Under the pieces are notes generated by a model, which was not told the origin of the DNA, did not search any database, and worked only from the letters and a program-made list of their open reading frames with translations. A stretch of DNA of 64,000 bases from Bacillus dicomae (GTDB lineage: Bacteria; Bacillota; Bacilli; Bacillales; Bacillaceae_G): contig NZ_VHIV01000006.1 of the NCBI RefSeq assembly GCF_006494425.1, positions 62,001 through 126,000 on the forward strand. The letters are read 5' to 3'. A program made the position numbers and the translations under genes. The stretch's first letter is position 1. The number at the start of each line of letters is the position of its first letter. Of this stretch, positions 53,289-61,009 are shown one piece after another.

Positions 53289-53361
53289 TTCTCATTGTCA
53301 ACGGAAATGAGAATTATTTTCAGCCTTATATATTGACAATCAAAAGATAAAGGCTTAATAT
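53289..53361. promoter_or_regulatory. divergent Fur-controlled promoter region
   Basis: TGAGAATTATTTTCA (53308-53322) matches the Fur box TGATAATNATTATCA at 12 of the 14 fixed positions. A further half site mirrors it (AATTCTCATT ... AATGAGAATT). For the binding-protein gene, TTGACA (53333-53338) and TAATAT (53356-53361) are 17 nt apart; leftward, TTGACA at 53289-53294 serves the permease operon. Confidence 0.8.
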
Positions 53362-53406
53362 CATGCTTGCTATTGAAAAAACTTCTCAGTATGTAGGGGG
53401 TACATA

Positions 53407-54372
53407 ATGAAATTCATGCAAAAGAAATCGTTTACAGTATTTGTATTTTTACTAGCCTTTTCACTAATTTTAAGTGGTTGTGGAAAATCAAATACGAAAG
53501 ACGAATCAAAAGAAGATACGAAAAAAGAAATGATTACTGTGGAACATGCAATGGGTAAAACAGAAGTTCCTGCTAATCCAAAACGTGTAGTCATTTTAAC
53601 AAATGAAGGAACTGAAGCTTTACTTGAGCTAGGTGTGAAACCAGTTGGGGCTGTAAAATCTTGGACTGGTGATCCATGGTATCCACATATTAAAGATAAA
53701 ATGAAAGATGTAAAAGTTGTTGGTGATGAAGGACAAGTAAACGTAGAAACAATCGCTTCTTTAAAACCAGACTTAATTATCGGTAACAAAATGCGTCACG
53801 AAAAAGTATACGAGCAACTAAAAGCAATTGCACCTACTGTGTTCTCCGAAACATTACGCGGTGAATGGAAAGATAACTTCAAGTTTTATGCGAAAGCATT
53901 AAATAAAGAAAAAGAAGGCCAAAAGGTTTTAGCTGATTACGATAAACGTATGAGAGATTTAAAAGCCAAACTAGGTGATAAAGTAAATCAAGAAATCTCT
54001 ATGGTTCGCTTCATGCCTGGTGATGTTCGTATTTATCATGGTGATACATTCTCTGGTGTTATTTTAAAAGAACTTGGATTTAAACGTCCTGGCGATCAAA
54101 ATAAAGATGACTTCGCAGAGCGCAACGTATCTAAAGAACGTATTTCTGCAATGGATGGCGATGTATTGTTCTACTTCACATTCGATAAAGGAAACGAGAA
54201 AAAAGGCTCTGAATTAGAAAAAGAATATATCAATGATCCACTATTTAAAAACTTAAATGCAGTGAAAAATAATAAAGCATACAAAGTTGACGATGTGATT
54301 TGGAATACCGCTGGCGGTGTAATGGCTGCTAACCTACTATTAGATGATATCGAAAAACGCTTTGTTAAATAG
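53407..54372 (+). CDS. iron-siderophore-binding lipoprotein (YfiY-like)
   Basis: A 321-residue FecB/PeripBP receptor. Lipobox LILSGC puts the lipidated Cys at 25. The binding-protein fold shows NPKRVVILTNEGTEALLELG near residue 58 and IASLKPDLIIGNKM near 117. It captures ferric siderophore at the cell surface for the divergent permease genes. GTAGGGGGT precedes the ATG. Similarity to YfiY (hydroxamate/citrate siderophores such as schizokinen) rests on gene order and recognition, so the ligand is tentative. Confidence 0.88.
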   Translation: MKFMQKKSFTVFVFLLAFSLILSGCGKSNTKDESKEDTKKEMITVEHAMGKTEVPANPKRVVILTNEGTEALLELGVKPVGAVKSWTGDPWYPHIKDKMKDVKVVGDEGQVNVETIASLKPDLIIGNKMRHEKVYEQLKAIAPTVFSETLRGEWKDNFKFYAKALNKEKEGQKVLADYDKRMRDLKAKLGDKVNQEISMVRFMPGDVRIYHGDTFSGVILKELGFKRPGDQNKDDFAERNVSKERISAMDGDVLFYFTFDKGNEKKGSELEKEYINDPLFKNLNAVKNNKAYKVDDVIWNTAGGVMAANLLLDDIEKRFVK

Positions 54373-54380
54373 TATTTCCT

Positions 54381-54416
54381 TAACCAGCTCCCCTTCTGTG
54401 GAGCTGGTTATTTTTC
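54381..54416 (+). terminator. intrinsic terminator of the binding-protein gene
   Basis: TAACCAGCTCC pairs with GGAGCTGGTTA (11 bp) around an 8-nt loop, followed by TTTTT. Confidence 0.85.
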
Positions 54417-54527
54417 AATTCACTTAAATGTCACATTATTTCGTTTTGTATTTTTATTCCCAATATGTTATATTATAAAAGTAAATAGAAGATATTTTCT
54501 CTATATCAGAATAAATATTTTAATCTA

Positions 54528-54542
54528 AATTTTCTGATTAAT
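54528..54542 (+). promoter_or_regulatory. CodY-like box upstream of dtpT
   Basis: AATTTTCTGATTAAT matches the CodY box at 12 of 15 positions. The 337-nt stretch between the terminator and dtpT also holds a partial cre-like site (TTGAAAACGCTTATC near 54580) and a likely promoter (TTGACT 54681-54686, TAAAAT 54705-54710, 18-nt spacer); nothing coding was found in it. Confidence 0.45.
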
Positions 54543-54753
54543 AACTATTTTATTTTCTTTTAGAATTCAATTATTACATTTGAAAACGCTTATCATCTCG
54601 TTTTCAGGGAAAAATACAGTAACGGTCGAAGAACAATAGAATTTTTTTAGGAATTTTCTTTCTATTTCCATATAATTCTATTGACTTCTAAATATTTTGT
54701 AAATTAAAATGATTACATAAATATCCGTTATACAGGATTAGGGGGAAACAAAA

Positions 54754-56139
54754 ATGGATGCAGCTTTAAAATTAGACAAAGCTGGAGAGCAACAATCACC
54801 AAAAAAACATCCACCAGGATTGTACTTGTTGTTCTTAACAGAAATGTGGGAAAGATTTAGTTATTATGGAATGCGCGGCCTTTTAGTTCTTTATTTAACG
54901 ACTGCTGCGGTTAGTGGCGGGTTAGGATTTGATAAGGCGTTTGCAGTGCAATTATATGGTACTTTTACAGCGGCAGTATATTTCATGCCAATTATAGGTG
55001 GATGGCTAACGGATCATTATATTACAAGACGTCATGCCATTACTCTCGGCGGAATTATTATGGCAATCGGCAACTTTGTACTATTCTCAATGAATACAAA
55101 AACAGGACTATTCCTTGGATTAGTACTATTAGTTATTGGTAATGGATTCTTCAAACCAAATATTTCTACACTGTTAGGTGAATTGTATAAAGAAAATGAT
55201 TCACGTCGTGACAGTGCATTTACTATCTTCTATATGGGCATTAACGTAGGTGCTTTCTTCGCTCCACTTATTTGTGGATTTTTAGCAGAAGATTTCTTTA
55301 AAACAAGCGTTGATGGCGTTATGGTTATGGGATATAAATACGGATTCTTAGCAGCTTGTATCGGTATGATTATTGGACAAATTGTTTTCAACTTATTAGC
55401 CCCTCGCTACCTTGGTACAGCAGGAACAACAGTTGTTGGTAAAAAAACAAAAAATCAACCTGCAATCGAAAAGAAACCTTTAACAAAACAAGAAAAAAAT
55501 CGCACTTGGGCAATTGTAATTTTAACCTGTTTCGTAGTATTCTTTTGGGCAGGATTTGAACAAGCTGGTAGTTCTTTAACACTTTATACAGATAAATTTG
55601 TTGATCGTACAATTTTTGGATGGGAAGTTCCAACATCTTGGTTCCAATCCGTTAATCCAGCATTTATCGTACTACTTGCACCATTCGTATCTATGCTATG
55701 GTTAAAACTTTCTAAATCAAAGCGTGGCGATTTAAAAATACCAACAAAAATGGCATTTGGTATGATTTTACTAGGTATAGGTTACCTTGTTTTAACATTA
55801 GCGGTTCTAAAAACTGGAAGTAATGAAGCTGATATAACTGTTAAAGCAAACTTATTATTCATCGTTATCACTTATATGTTCCATACAATTGGCGAACTAT
55901 TCTTATCACCAATCGGTCTATCAATGGTAAGTGCAATTGCACCTGTTAAATTAGCATCATTACTAATGGGTGTATGGTTAGCTGGTTCAGGTATGGCTAA
56001 CTGGTTAGCTGGTAAACTTGCTTCCTTTACACAATCATTAGGCTATCTTGAAGTATTTGCAAGTATCGGTATCATCGTTATCGTCTTAGGACTTGTACTT
56101 CTTCTCTGCTCTAAAAAAGTTGCAAGTATGATGGAATAA
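54754..56139 (+). CDS. dtpT: di-/tripeptide:proton symporter, POT family
   Basis: A 461-residue peptide transporter with about 14 helices. The POT signature EMWERFSYYGMRGLLVLYLT (ExxERFxYY, near residue 31) and GGWLTDHYITRRHAI near 86 are intact, including the charged residues that couple protons. A second signature, FTIFYMGINVGAFFAPLICG, lies near 158. GGGGGAAACAAAA precedes the ATG. Monocistronic. It complements the opp system by taking short peptides. Confidence 0.93.
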   Translation: MDAALKLDKAGEQQSPKKHPPGLYLLFLTEMWERFSYYGMRGLLVLYLTTAAVSGGLGFDKAFAVQLYGTFTAAVYFMPIIGGWLTDHYITRRHAITLGGIIMAIGNFVLFSMNTKTGLFLGLVLLVIGNGFFKPNISTLLGELYKENDSRRDSAFTIFYMGINVGAFFAPLICGFLAEDFFKTSVDGVMVMGYKYGFLAACIGMIIGQIVFNLLAPRYLGTAGTTVVGKKTKNQPAIEKKPLTKQEKNRTWAIVILTCFVVFFWAGFEQAGSSLTLYTDKFVDRTIFGWEVPTSWFQSVNPAFIVLLAPFVSMLWLKLSKSKRGDLKIPTKMAFGMILLGIGYLVLTLAVLKTGSNEADITVKANLLFIVITYMFHTIGELFLSPIGLSMVSAIAPVKLASLLMGVWLAGSGMANWLAGKLASFTQSLGYLEVFASIGIIVIVLGLVLLLCSKKVASMME

Positions 56140-56144
56140 CACAC

Positions 56145-56178
56145 AAAAAGACGCTTCTAAAATTAGAAGCGTCTTTTC
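56145..56178. terminator. bidirectional terminator between dtpT and sspH
   Basis: AAAAGACGCTTCTAA pairs with TTAGAAGCGTCTTTT (15 bp). Confidence 0.9.
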
Positions 56179-56180
56179 TA

Positions 56181-56360
56181 TTACTTCTCCTCTAAAGCCG
56201 TCACGTTCACGTGGACGCTTTCTCCAGGGTTAGATACATCATACACTTGAGCAACTCCGCTCTGCTCGTCACAGCTCTCAATCCATACTGGTACGCCCTC
56301 ATATGTAACGTCAATTCTACTTGAAGAAGATAAGATTTGTTTTACACGTTTTACATCCAT
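56181..56360 (-). CDS. sspH: small acid-soluble spore protein H
   Basis: A 59-residue H-type SASP. It begins [20 protein letters not shown] and continues [16 protein letters not shown], with [15 protein letters not shown] at the end, as in the family. The length is exactly that of known SspH proteins. AAAAGGAGGGG lies 7 nt before the ATG; the longer open frame to 56429 has no such site. SspH proteins are minor spore-core components made in the forespore under sigma-G or sigma-F. No convincing sigma-G promoter was made out upstream. Confidence 0.92.
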
Positions 56361-56506
56361 ACTACTACCCCTCCTTTTACTTACTACACTCCTTTCTATC
56401 TTTTCTTTTCCCTTTAGAATATATTCCATATAGCAGCATGTTAATTGATAGCCTTTTCTTCCTTACATACCAACATTTTCTCTCATGTTACCTTTCTGAC
56501 AAATAA

Positions 56507-56535
56507 AAAAAGACGTATATCCCACACGTCTTTTT
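56507..56535 (-). terminator. intrinsic terminator of the ArsR-family gene
   Basis: AAAAAGACGT pairs with ACGTCTTTTT around a 9-nt loop. Confidence 0.8.
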
Positions 56536-56551
56536 CCATAATATTCAAATT

Positions 56552-56839
56552 TTAAGAAAATAATGTTTTTACTACTTCACTTACTTTATCATTATGAATT
56601 TGATAATACACTTCTAGTCCTCGTCGTTCAAAGCGTACTACTTTATTTTGTTTTAATTTCGTTAAATGTTGCGAAACTGTTGATTGCGGAATTTCTAACA
56701 CTTCCTGTAATTGTGTTACATTACAAGTTCCGCGCTGCATTAGTTCCATTACTAGGCGTAGACGCAACGGATGCGCTAACGCTCTTAACATTTGTACATC
56801 TTCTTCTGAAATACGACATTCGAATTGATTTTGGCTCAT
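56552..56839 (-). CDS. ArsR/SmtB-family transcriptional regulator
   Basis: A 95-residue winged helix. The helix-turn-helix is EVLEIPQSTVSQHLTKLK near residue 46 and the wing FERRGLEVYYQIHND near 70. The usual arsenic-sensing ELCVCDL is replaced by GTCNVTQL, with single cysteines at 8 and near 38, so it is not a classical ArsR; the two cysteines could still serve thiol or redox sensing. Monocistronic; the target is not apparent from neighbours. Confidence 0.88.
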   Translation of the reverse strand: MSQNQFECRISEEDVQMLRALAHPLRLRLVMELMQRGTCNVTQLQEVLEIPQSTVSQHLTKLKQNKVVRFERRGLEVYYQIHNDKVSEVVKTLFS

Positions 56840-57470
56840 AAAGTTCCCCTCATTTTCGTTTTTATTTTCTTTTTATTTATTTATATATCTGTTCTTATAT
56901 TTCCTGTTACGACATAACTTTATCAACCTATAAAGCTGAAAATTTTTTCCACCTTAACCAGCAAAGAACTCAGGAAAAATTCCTTGCTGATTTTGAATAT
57001 TATACTATATGATATAACGAAAAAGCAAAACAACGGGCTGTAAATACTTTGCTTGCAAACGTTGTTTTATCAAGCTTTTTGTTATATTTTCACCTCATTG
57101 CAACGTGCGGTAATAATATCGTAAAATACCATCTATAATTGATAACCTTTCGTAAAGTAGTTGGAGCATATTTAACCTCTTTGTTACACTAAAAGGAATT
57201 TTCAGTAAAAAAAGATACCGTAACACTAAAAATTAACTTATTACTTTTTAATTCGTATTTAATAGCTTGAACTGTTATGGAATACTTCCTATTTAAATGC
57301 ATTTACTATCCCTTTCTAACTTGATCAAATGCGACAAGCTGACCAACCGAGCAAATATTAAAAACTTCAACATCCTTTCACATTCGATACAAAGGCTGTC
57401 TCTCATATAGAGCTGTAGGATCAATAGTGTATAAACAACTAAAAGAAAAGAATATGCAAATAATTTATCA
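56840..57470. other. long intergenic region without a recognisable gene
   Basis: Over 600 nt with no frame that has both a ribosome site and protein-like composition. It contains hairpins (CAGCAA..TTGCTG near 56970; AAAACAACG..CGTTGTTTT from about 57027 to 57068) and a one-mismatch cre-like site (57053-57067). It ends at an intrinsic terminator with no upstream gene, so a short plus-strand RNA may be made here. Confidence 0.4.
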
Positions 57471-57503
57471 AGCCCACTCAAATCTATTTGAGTGGGCTTT
57501 TTG
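57471..57503 (+). terminator. orphan intrinsic terminator upstream of lctP
   Basis: AGCCCACTCAAA pairs perfectly with TTTGAGTGGGCT (12 bp, 4-nt loop), followed by TTTTT on the plus strand only. No gene precedes it, and the lctP promoter lies 60 nt downstream. Confidence 0.8.
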
Positions 57504-57564
57504 TCCACTTTATGAACAAAGTATTTCTTTTAACACTATTATGGAATAATTATACTTTTTTACG

Positions 57565-57593
57565 TTGACAATAGTGTTGAAGGAGAATATACT
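57565..57593 (+). promoter_or_regulatory. lctP promoter
   Basis: TTGACA and TATACT are separated by 17 nt, a near-consensus sigma-A promoter. Confidence 0.8.
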
Positions 57594-57608
57594 AAGCATG
57601 TAAGTTGA

Positions 57609-57647
57609 TTGTGAATAGTTTCACAAATAATGTGAATTTCTTCACAT
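57609..57647 (+). promoter_or_regulatory. tandem Rex/Fnr-type operators in the lctP leader
   Basis: TTGTGAATAGTTTCACAA (57609-57626) and ATGTGAATTTCTTCACAT (57630-57647) are two 18-bp inverted repeats 21 bp apart, just after the transcription start. Both match the Rex site TTGTGAAWWWWTTCACAA closely and also the Fnr site TGTGA-N6-TCACA, so control by NADH/NAD+ ratio, oxygen, or both is expected. Confidence 0.8.
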
Positions 57648-57672
57648 ATAATAGATAGGAGTTGTCATTATT

Positions 57673-59292
57673 ATGAGTACTTGGACACAAATTTATGACC
57701 CGTTAAACAATATTTGGTTATCTGCACTAATCGCAGCACTTCCAATTTTTTGCTTCATTATTTGTTTAGTGGGATTCAAAATGAAAGGTTACATGGCTGG
57801 TCTTTACAGTGTAATTGTTGCTATTATTCTTGCTATATTTGTTTATAAAATGCCTACAACTGCAGCAGTAGCATCTGCCGGATTTGGTGTTTTATCTGGA
57901 TTTTATCCAATTTGTACTATCGTTATCGCAGCTATCTTCCTTTACAAATTAACTGTTAAAACAGAACAATTCAATGTCATTCGTGATAGCATTTCAAGTA
58001 TTACAAATGATCAACGTTTACAAGTATTATTAATTGCTTATTCTTTCGGCGCTTTCTTAGAAGGCGCAGCTGGTTTCGGTGTTCCGGTTGCTATTACAGC
58101 TGCATTACTTGTAGGTATGGGCTTTAACCCATTAAAAGCAGCGGGTATTTGCTTAGTAGCTAATATCGCTGGTGGTGCAATGGGGGCTATGGGTATTCCA
58201 GTTACAGTACCTGCACAATTAACTGGAATAGATGCATTAACTGTCGGCCGTCAAGCAGTTTACATTTTGCCATTCATTAGCATTGTTTTACCGTTCTTAC
58301 TTGTTTCAATGGTAGATGGATTTAAAGGCATTAAAGAAACTTGGCAAGGTATTCTTGTAAGTGGTGTTTCTTTCGCAATTACTCAGTTCGTTGTAACTTA
58401 CTTCTTAGGCGCTGAACTTACTAATATTTTCGCAGCAGTCGTAAGTATGGTCGCTCTTGCATTATTCTTACGTGTTTGGCAACCAAAATCTTCTGCTAAA
58501 GAAGAAAAACAAGAAGAAAAAGAATCTCATACATTCAATCAAATTTTATATGCTTGGTCTCCATTCGTATTCTTAACTGCATTTGTAACAATCTTTAATT
58601 TAAAACCAATTAAAGCTTTATTTGCTCCGGATGGTCCATTAGCAAACTTAGTATTTAACATTCAATTCCCTGGTCTTCATAATCAAGTTATAAAAACTGC
58701 ACCAATCACAAAAGCTGATACACCTTTCGCAGCGATTTTCAAACTAGATGTATTCTCTTCTACAACTACTGCGATTGTATTAGCAATTATCGTTTCACTT
58801 ATCGTCTACCGTGTAAACGGCAAAATAATTAAAGAATTAATGATTGAAACAATAAAAGAATTAAAGGTTCCAGTATATACAATTTGTAGCGTTATCGCTT
58901 TAGCTTACGTAGAGAACTACTCTGGTATGTCATCTACACTTGGACTTGCATTCTCCTCTACTGGAAATGCATTCCCTATTCTTTCTCCAATCTTAGGATG
59001 GATTGGTGTATTCATTACTGGTTCAGTAGTATCTAGTGGCTCACTATTCGCACCACTTCAAGCAGTAACTGCCGATCAATTAAACATCGTCCCATCTACT
59101 CTCGTTTCATTAAACGTAGTTGGTGGTACAATAGCAAAAATGGTTTCACCACAATCCGTAGCAGTTGCTTGTGCCGCAGTTGGACTAGTTGGTAAAGAAT
59201 CTGCTCTATTTAAAATAGTGATGAAATATAGTTTAATCTTCTTAGCTATTATTAGCTTACTTCAATTAAACTCTGTATTTAATATCTTTTAA
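57673..59292 (+). CDS. lctP: L-lactate permease
   Basis: A 539-residue LctP/LldP-family transporter with about 13 helices, moving lactate with protons. SFGAFLEGAAGFGVPVAITA near residue 125 and GFNPLKAAGICLVANIAGG near 150 are signature segments, and SPQSVAVACAAVGLVGKESA lies near the C-terminus. ATAGGAG precedes the ATG by 9 nt. Monocistronic. The Rex/Fnr boxes tie it to fermentative or oxygen-limited growth. Confidence 0.93.
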   Translation: MSTWTQIYDPLNNIWLSALIAALPIFCFIICLVGFKMKGYMAGLYSVIVAIILAIFVYKMPTTAAVASAGFGVLSGFYPICTIVIAAIFLYKLTVKTEQFNVIRDSISSITNDQRLQVLLIAYSFGAFLEGAAGFGVPVAITAALLVGMGFNPLKAAGICLVANIAGGAMGAMGIPVTVPAQLTGIDALTVGRQAVYILPFISIVLPFLLVSMVDGFKGIKETWQGILVSGVSFAITQFVVTYFLGAELTNIFAAVVSMVALALFLRVWQPKSSAKEEKQEEKESHTFNQILYAWSPFVFLTAFVTIFNLKPIKALFAPDGPLANLVFNIQFPGLHNQVIKTAPITKADTPFAAIFKLDVFSSTTTAIVLAIIVSLIVYRVNGKIIKELMIETIKELKVPVYTICSVIALAYVENYSGMSSTLGLAFSSTGNAFPILSPILGWIGVFITGSVVSSGSLFAPLQAVTADQLNIVPSTLVSLNVVGGTIAKMVSPQSVAVACAAVGLVGKESALFKIVMKYSLIFLAIISLLQLNSVFNIF

Positions 59293-59328
59293 AAAAAACA
59301 CCGATCCAAATGGATCGGTGTTTTTTTT
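59291..59328 (+). terminator. intrinsic terminator of lctP
   Basis: AACACCGATCCA pairs with TGGATCGGTGTT, extended by A and T runs; the stem exceeds 15 bp. Confidence 0.9.
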
Positions 59329-59337
59329 ATTACCTTT

Positions 59338-59428
59338 TTTATCCCACATTAACGGGCAGTAAAAGCCCGATTGGTTCAACTAATAATCAGTGGGGATGGC
59401 CCCCCACTGATTAAAGTTTCACTTTATT
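59338..59428 (-). repeat. interspersed repeat (copy C)
   Basis: TTTATCCCACATTAACGGGCAGTAAAAGCCCGATTGGTTCA continues to AATCAGTGGGG, CCCCACTGATT and AAAGTTTCACTTTATT. Apart from one insertion it equals copy B near 20.5 kb. Its end codes for the last residues of aspartase. Confidence 0.85.
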
Positions 59429-60847
59429 CTTTAATAAAGAAGCTCCAGCAATTTCAGGATGCGTCATTTCGAATGGATCTAAAATAATATCCAATTCCTC
59501 TTCTGTCAGTACACCATGTTCTAAGCATAGCTCCCTAACAGATTTTCCTGTTTCAATTGCTTCACGTGCAATGCGAGATGCTGCTTCATAACCAATATGA
59601 GGGTTAACTGCTGTAATAATTCCAACACTTTTCTCAACATATTGCTTCAGCAATTCTTCATTTGCTGTAATTCCTTTAATACAATATTCACGGAATACAC
59701 GGAATCCGTTATTCATAATACTAATCGATTGAATTAAATTAAATACGAGCACAGGCTCCATTACGTTGAGCTCTAATTGTCCTGCTTCTGATGCTAAGCA
59801 AATTGTATGATCATTACCAATTACTTGGAAAGCAACTTGATTAATTACTTCTGCCATAACAGGGTTTACTTTACCTGGCATAATAGATGAACCTGGTTGA
59901 CGAGCCGGTAATTGAATTTCAGCTAATCCAACACGCGGTCCAGATGCCATAATACGAAGGTCGTTCGCAATTTTAGACATATTCATCATACATACTTTTA
60001 ATGCCGCAGATACTTCTGTGTATGCATCTGTGTTTTGCGTTGCATCAACTAAATGCTCTGCCCCAACAAGTGGGAATCCGCTAAATGTTCGTAAATGTTT
60101 AACCACTTGTTCAATGTACGTAGGGTTTGCATTTAATCCCGTACCAACAGCTGTCGCCCCCATGTTCACTTCATATAAATGTTGACGAGACTGTTGAATT
60201 CTTTTTATATCACGCGCAAGCACTCGGCTATACGCTTCAAATTCTTGTCCAAGACGAATCGGGACAGCATCTTGTAAATGTGTACGCCCCATTTTAATGA
60301 CGTGATCGAACTCTTTTGCTTTCGCACGAAAAGCAGCATGAAGTTCTTCCATTGTAATAAGAAGTTCTTCTAACATCATAAGAGTTGCAATATGAATCCC
60401 TGTTGGAAATGCATCATTCGTTGATTGAGCCATGTTTACATGTGTGTTTGGGCTAATTTTTGCATACTCGCCTTTTGCATATCCCATACGTTCTAACGCT
60501 CGATTAGCGATTACTTCATTTGTATTCATATTAATAGAAGTTCCAGCACCGCCTTGAATTGGATCTACAATAAATTGATCATGGAATTTTCCATCAACAA
60601 TTTCTTGTGCTGCCTCTGCAATTTCGTGTCCAATGTCTTTCGCTAAGTAACCAGTATCGATATTTGCAAGTGCCGCCGCTTTTTTTACAATTGCCATTGC
60701 CGTAATGAGTGACGGATGAATGCGATATCCTGTAATCGGGAAGTTTTCTACAGCACGTAATGTTTGTACACCGTAATAAGCTACACTTGGTACTTCCTTT
60801 TCACCTAAAAAGTCCTTTTCTATACGTATATCCTTCGTTGCTATCAT
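59411..60847 (-). CDS. aspA: aspartate ammonia-lyase
   Basis: A 478-residue member of the fumarase/aspartase superfamily that splits aspartate to fumarate and ammonia. The superfamily signature GSSIMPGKVNP is near residue 320, with TSINMNTNEVIANRA near 100 and THVNMAQSTNDAFPTG near 136 (the substrate-binding regions). The ATG at 60847 is preferred, with AGGTGAT 4 nt upstream; GTG and ATG codons at 60856 and 60853 are also in frame. The last residues (NKVKL) are encoded by a repeat element. A perfect cre lies upstream. Confidence 0.92.
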   Translation of the reverse strand: MIATKDIRIEKDFLGEKEVPSVAYYGVQTLRAVENFPITGYRIHPSLITAMAIVKKAAALANIDTGYLAKDIGHEIAEAAQEIVDGKFHDQFIVDPIQGGAGTSINMNTNEVIANRALERMGYAKGEYAKISPNTHVNMAQSTNDAFPTGIHIATLMMLEELLITMEELHAAFRAKAKEFDHVIKMGRTHLQDAVPIRLGQEFEAYSRVLARDIKRIQQSRQHLYEVNMGATAVGTGLNANPTYIEQVVKHLRTFSGFPLVGAEHLVDATQNTDAYTEVSAALKVCMMNMSKIANDLRIMASGPRVGLAEIQLPARQPGSSIMPGKVNPVMAEVINQVAFQVIGNDHTICLASEAGQLELNVMEPVLVFNLIQSISIMNNGFRVFREYCIKGITANEELLKQYVEKSVGIITAVNPHIGYEAASRIAREAIETGKSVRELCLEHGVLTEEELDIILDPFEMTHPEIAGASLLKNKVKL

Positions 60848-60962
60848 TTTCATCACCTATACTTTTCATTCTAAATCCCTATTTAAAAAATTCGCCCTCT
60901 AAAAATACGAGTGTCATTCAGAAGAATTTTTCAGTGTCCACCTTCACTATATAGCACCTTTT

Positions 60963-60977
60963 TTGAAAGCGCAAACA
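60963..60977 (+). promoter_or_regulatory. perfect cre upstream of aspA
   Basis: TTGAAAGCGCAAACA fits the cre consensus at all 15 positions. It lies about 116 bp before the aspA start. Beyond it (60982-61010) ATTTTCTATA and TATAGAAAAT form a hairpin at the stop codon of the next gene that may serve as its terminator. Confidence 0.7.
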
Positions 60978-61009
60978 TTTAATTTTCTATATATAAATTT
61001 TATAGAAAA

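Noticed and set aside
57293-57508. 71-codon minus-strand open frame with a hydrophobic middle
   Set aside because: Its GTG start lies just beyond, and its first codons run through, the terminator hairpin at 57471-57498; no ribosome site and no family resemblance. A decayed remnant cannot be excluded.
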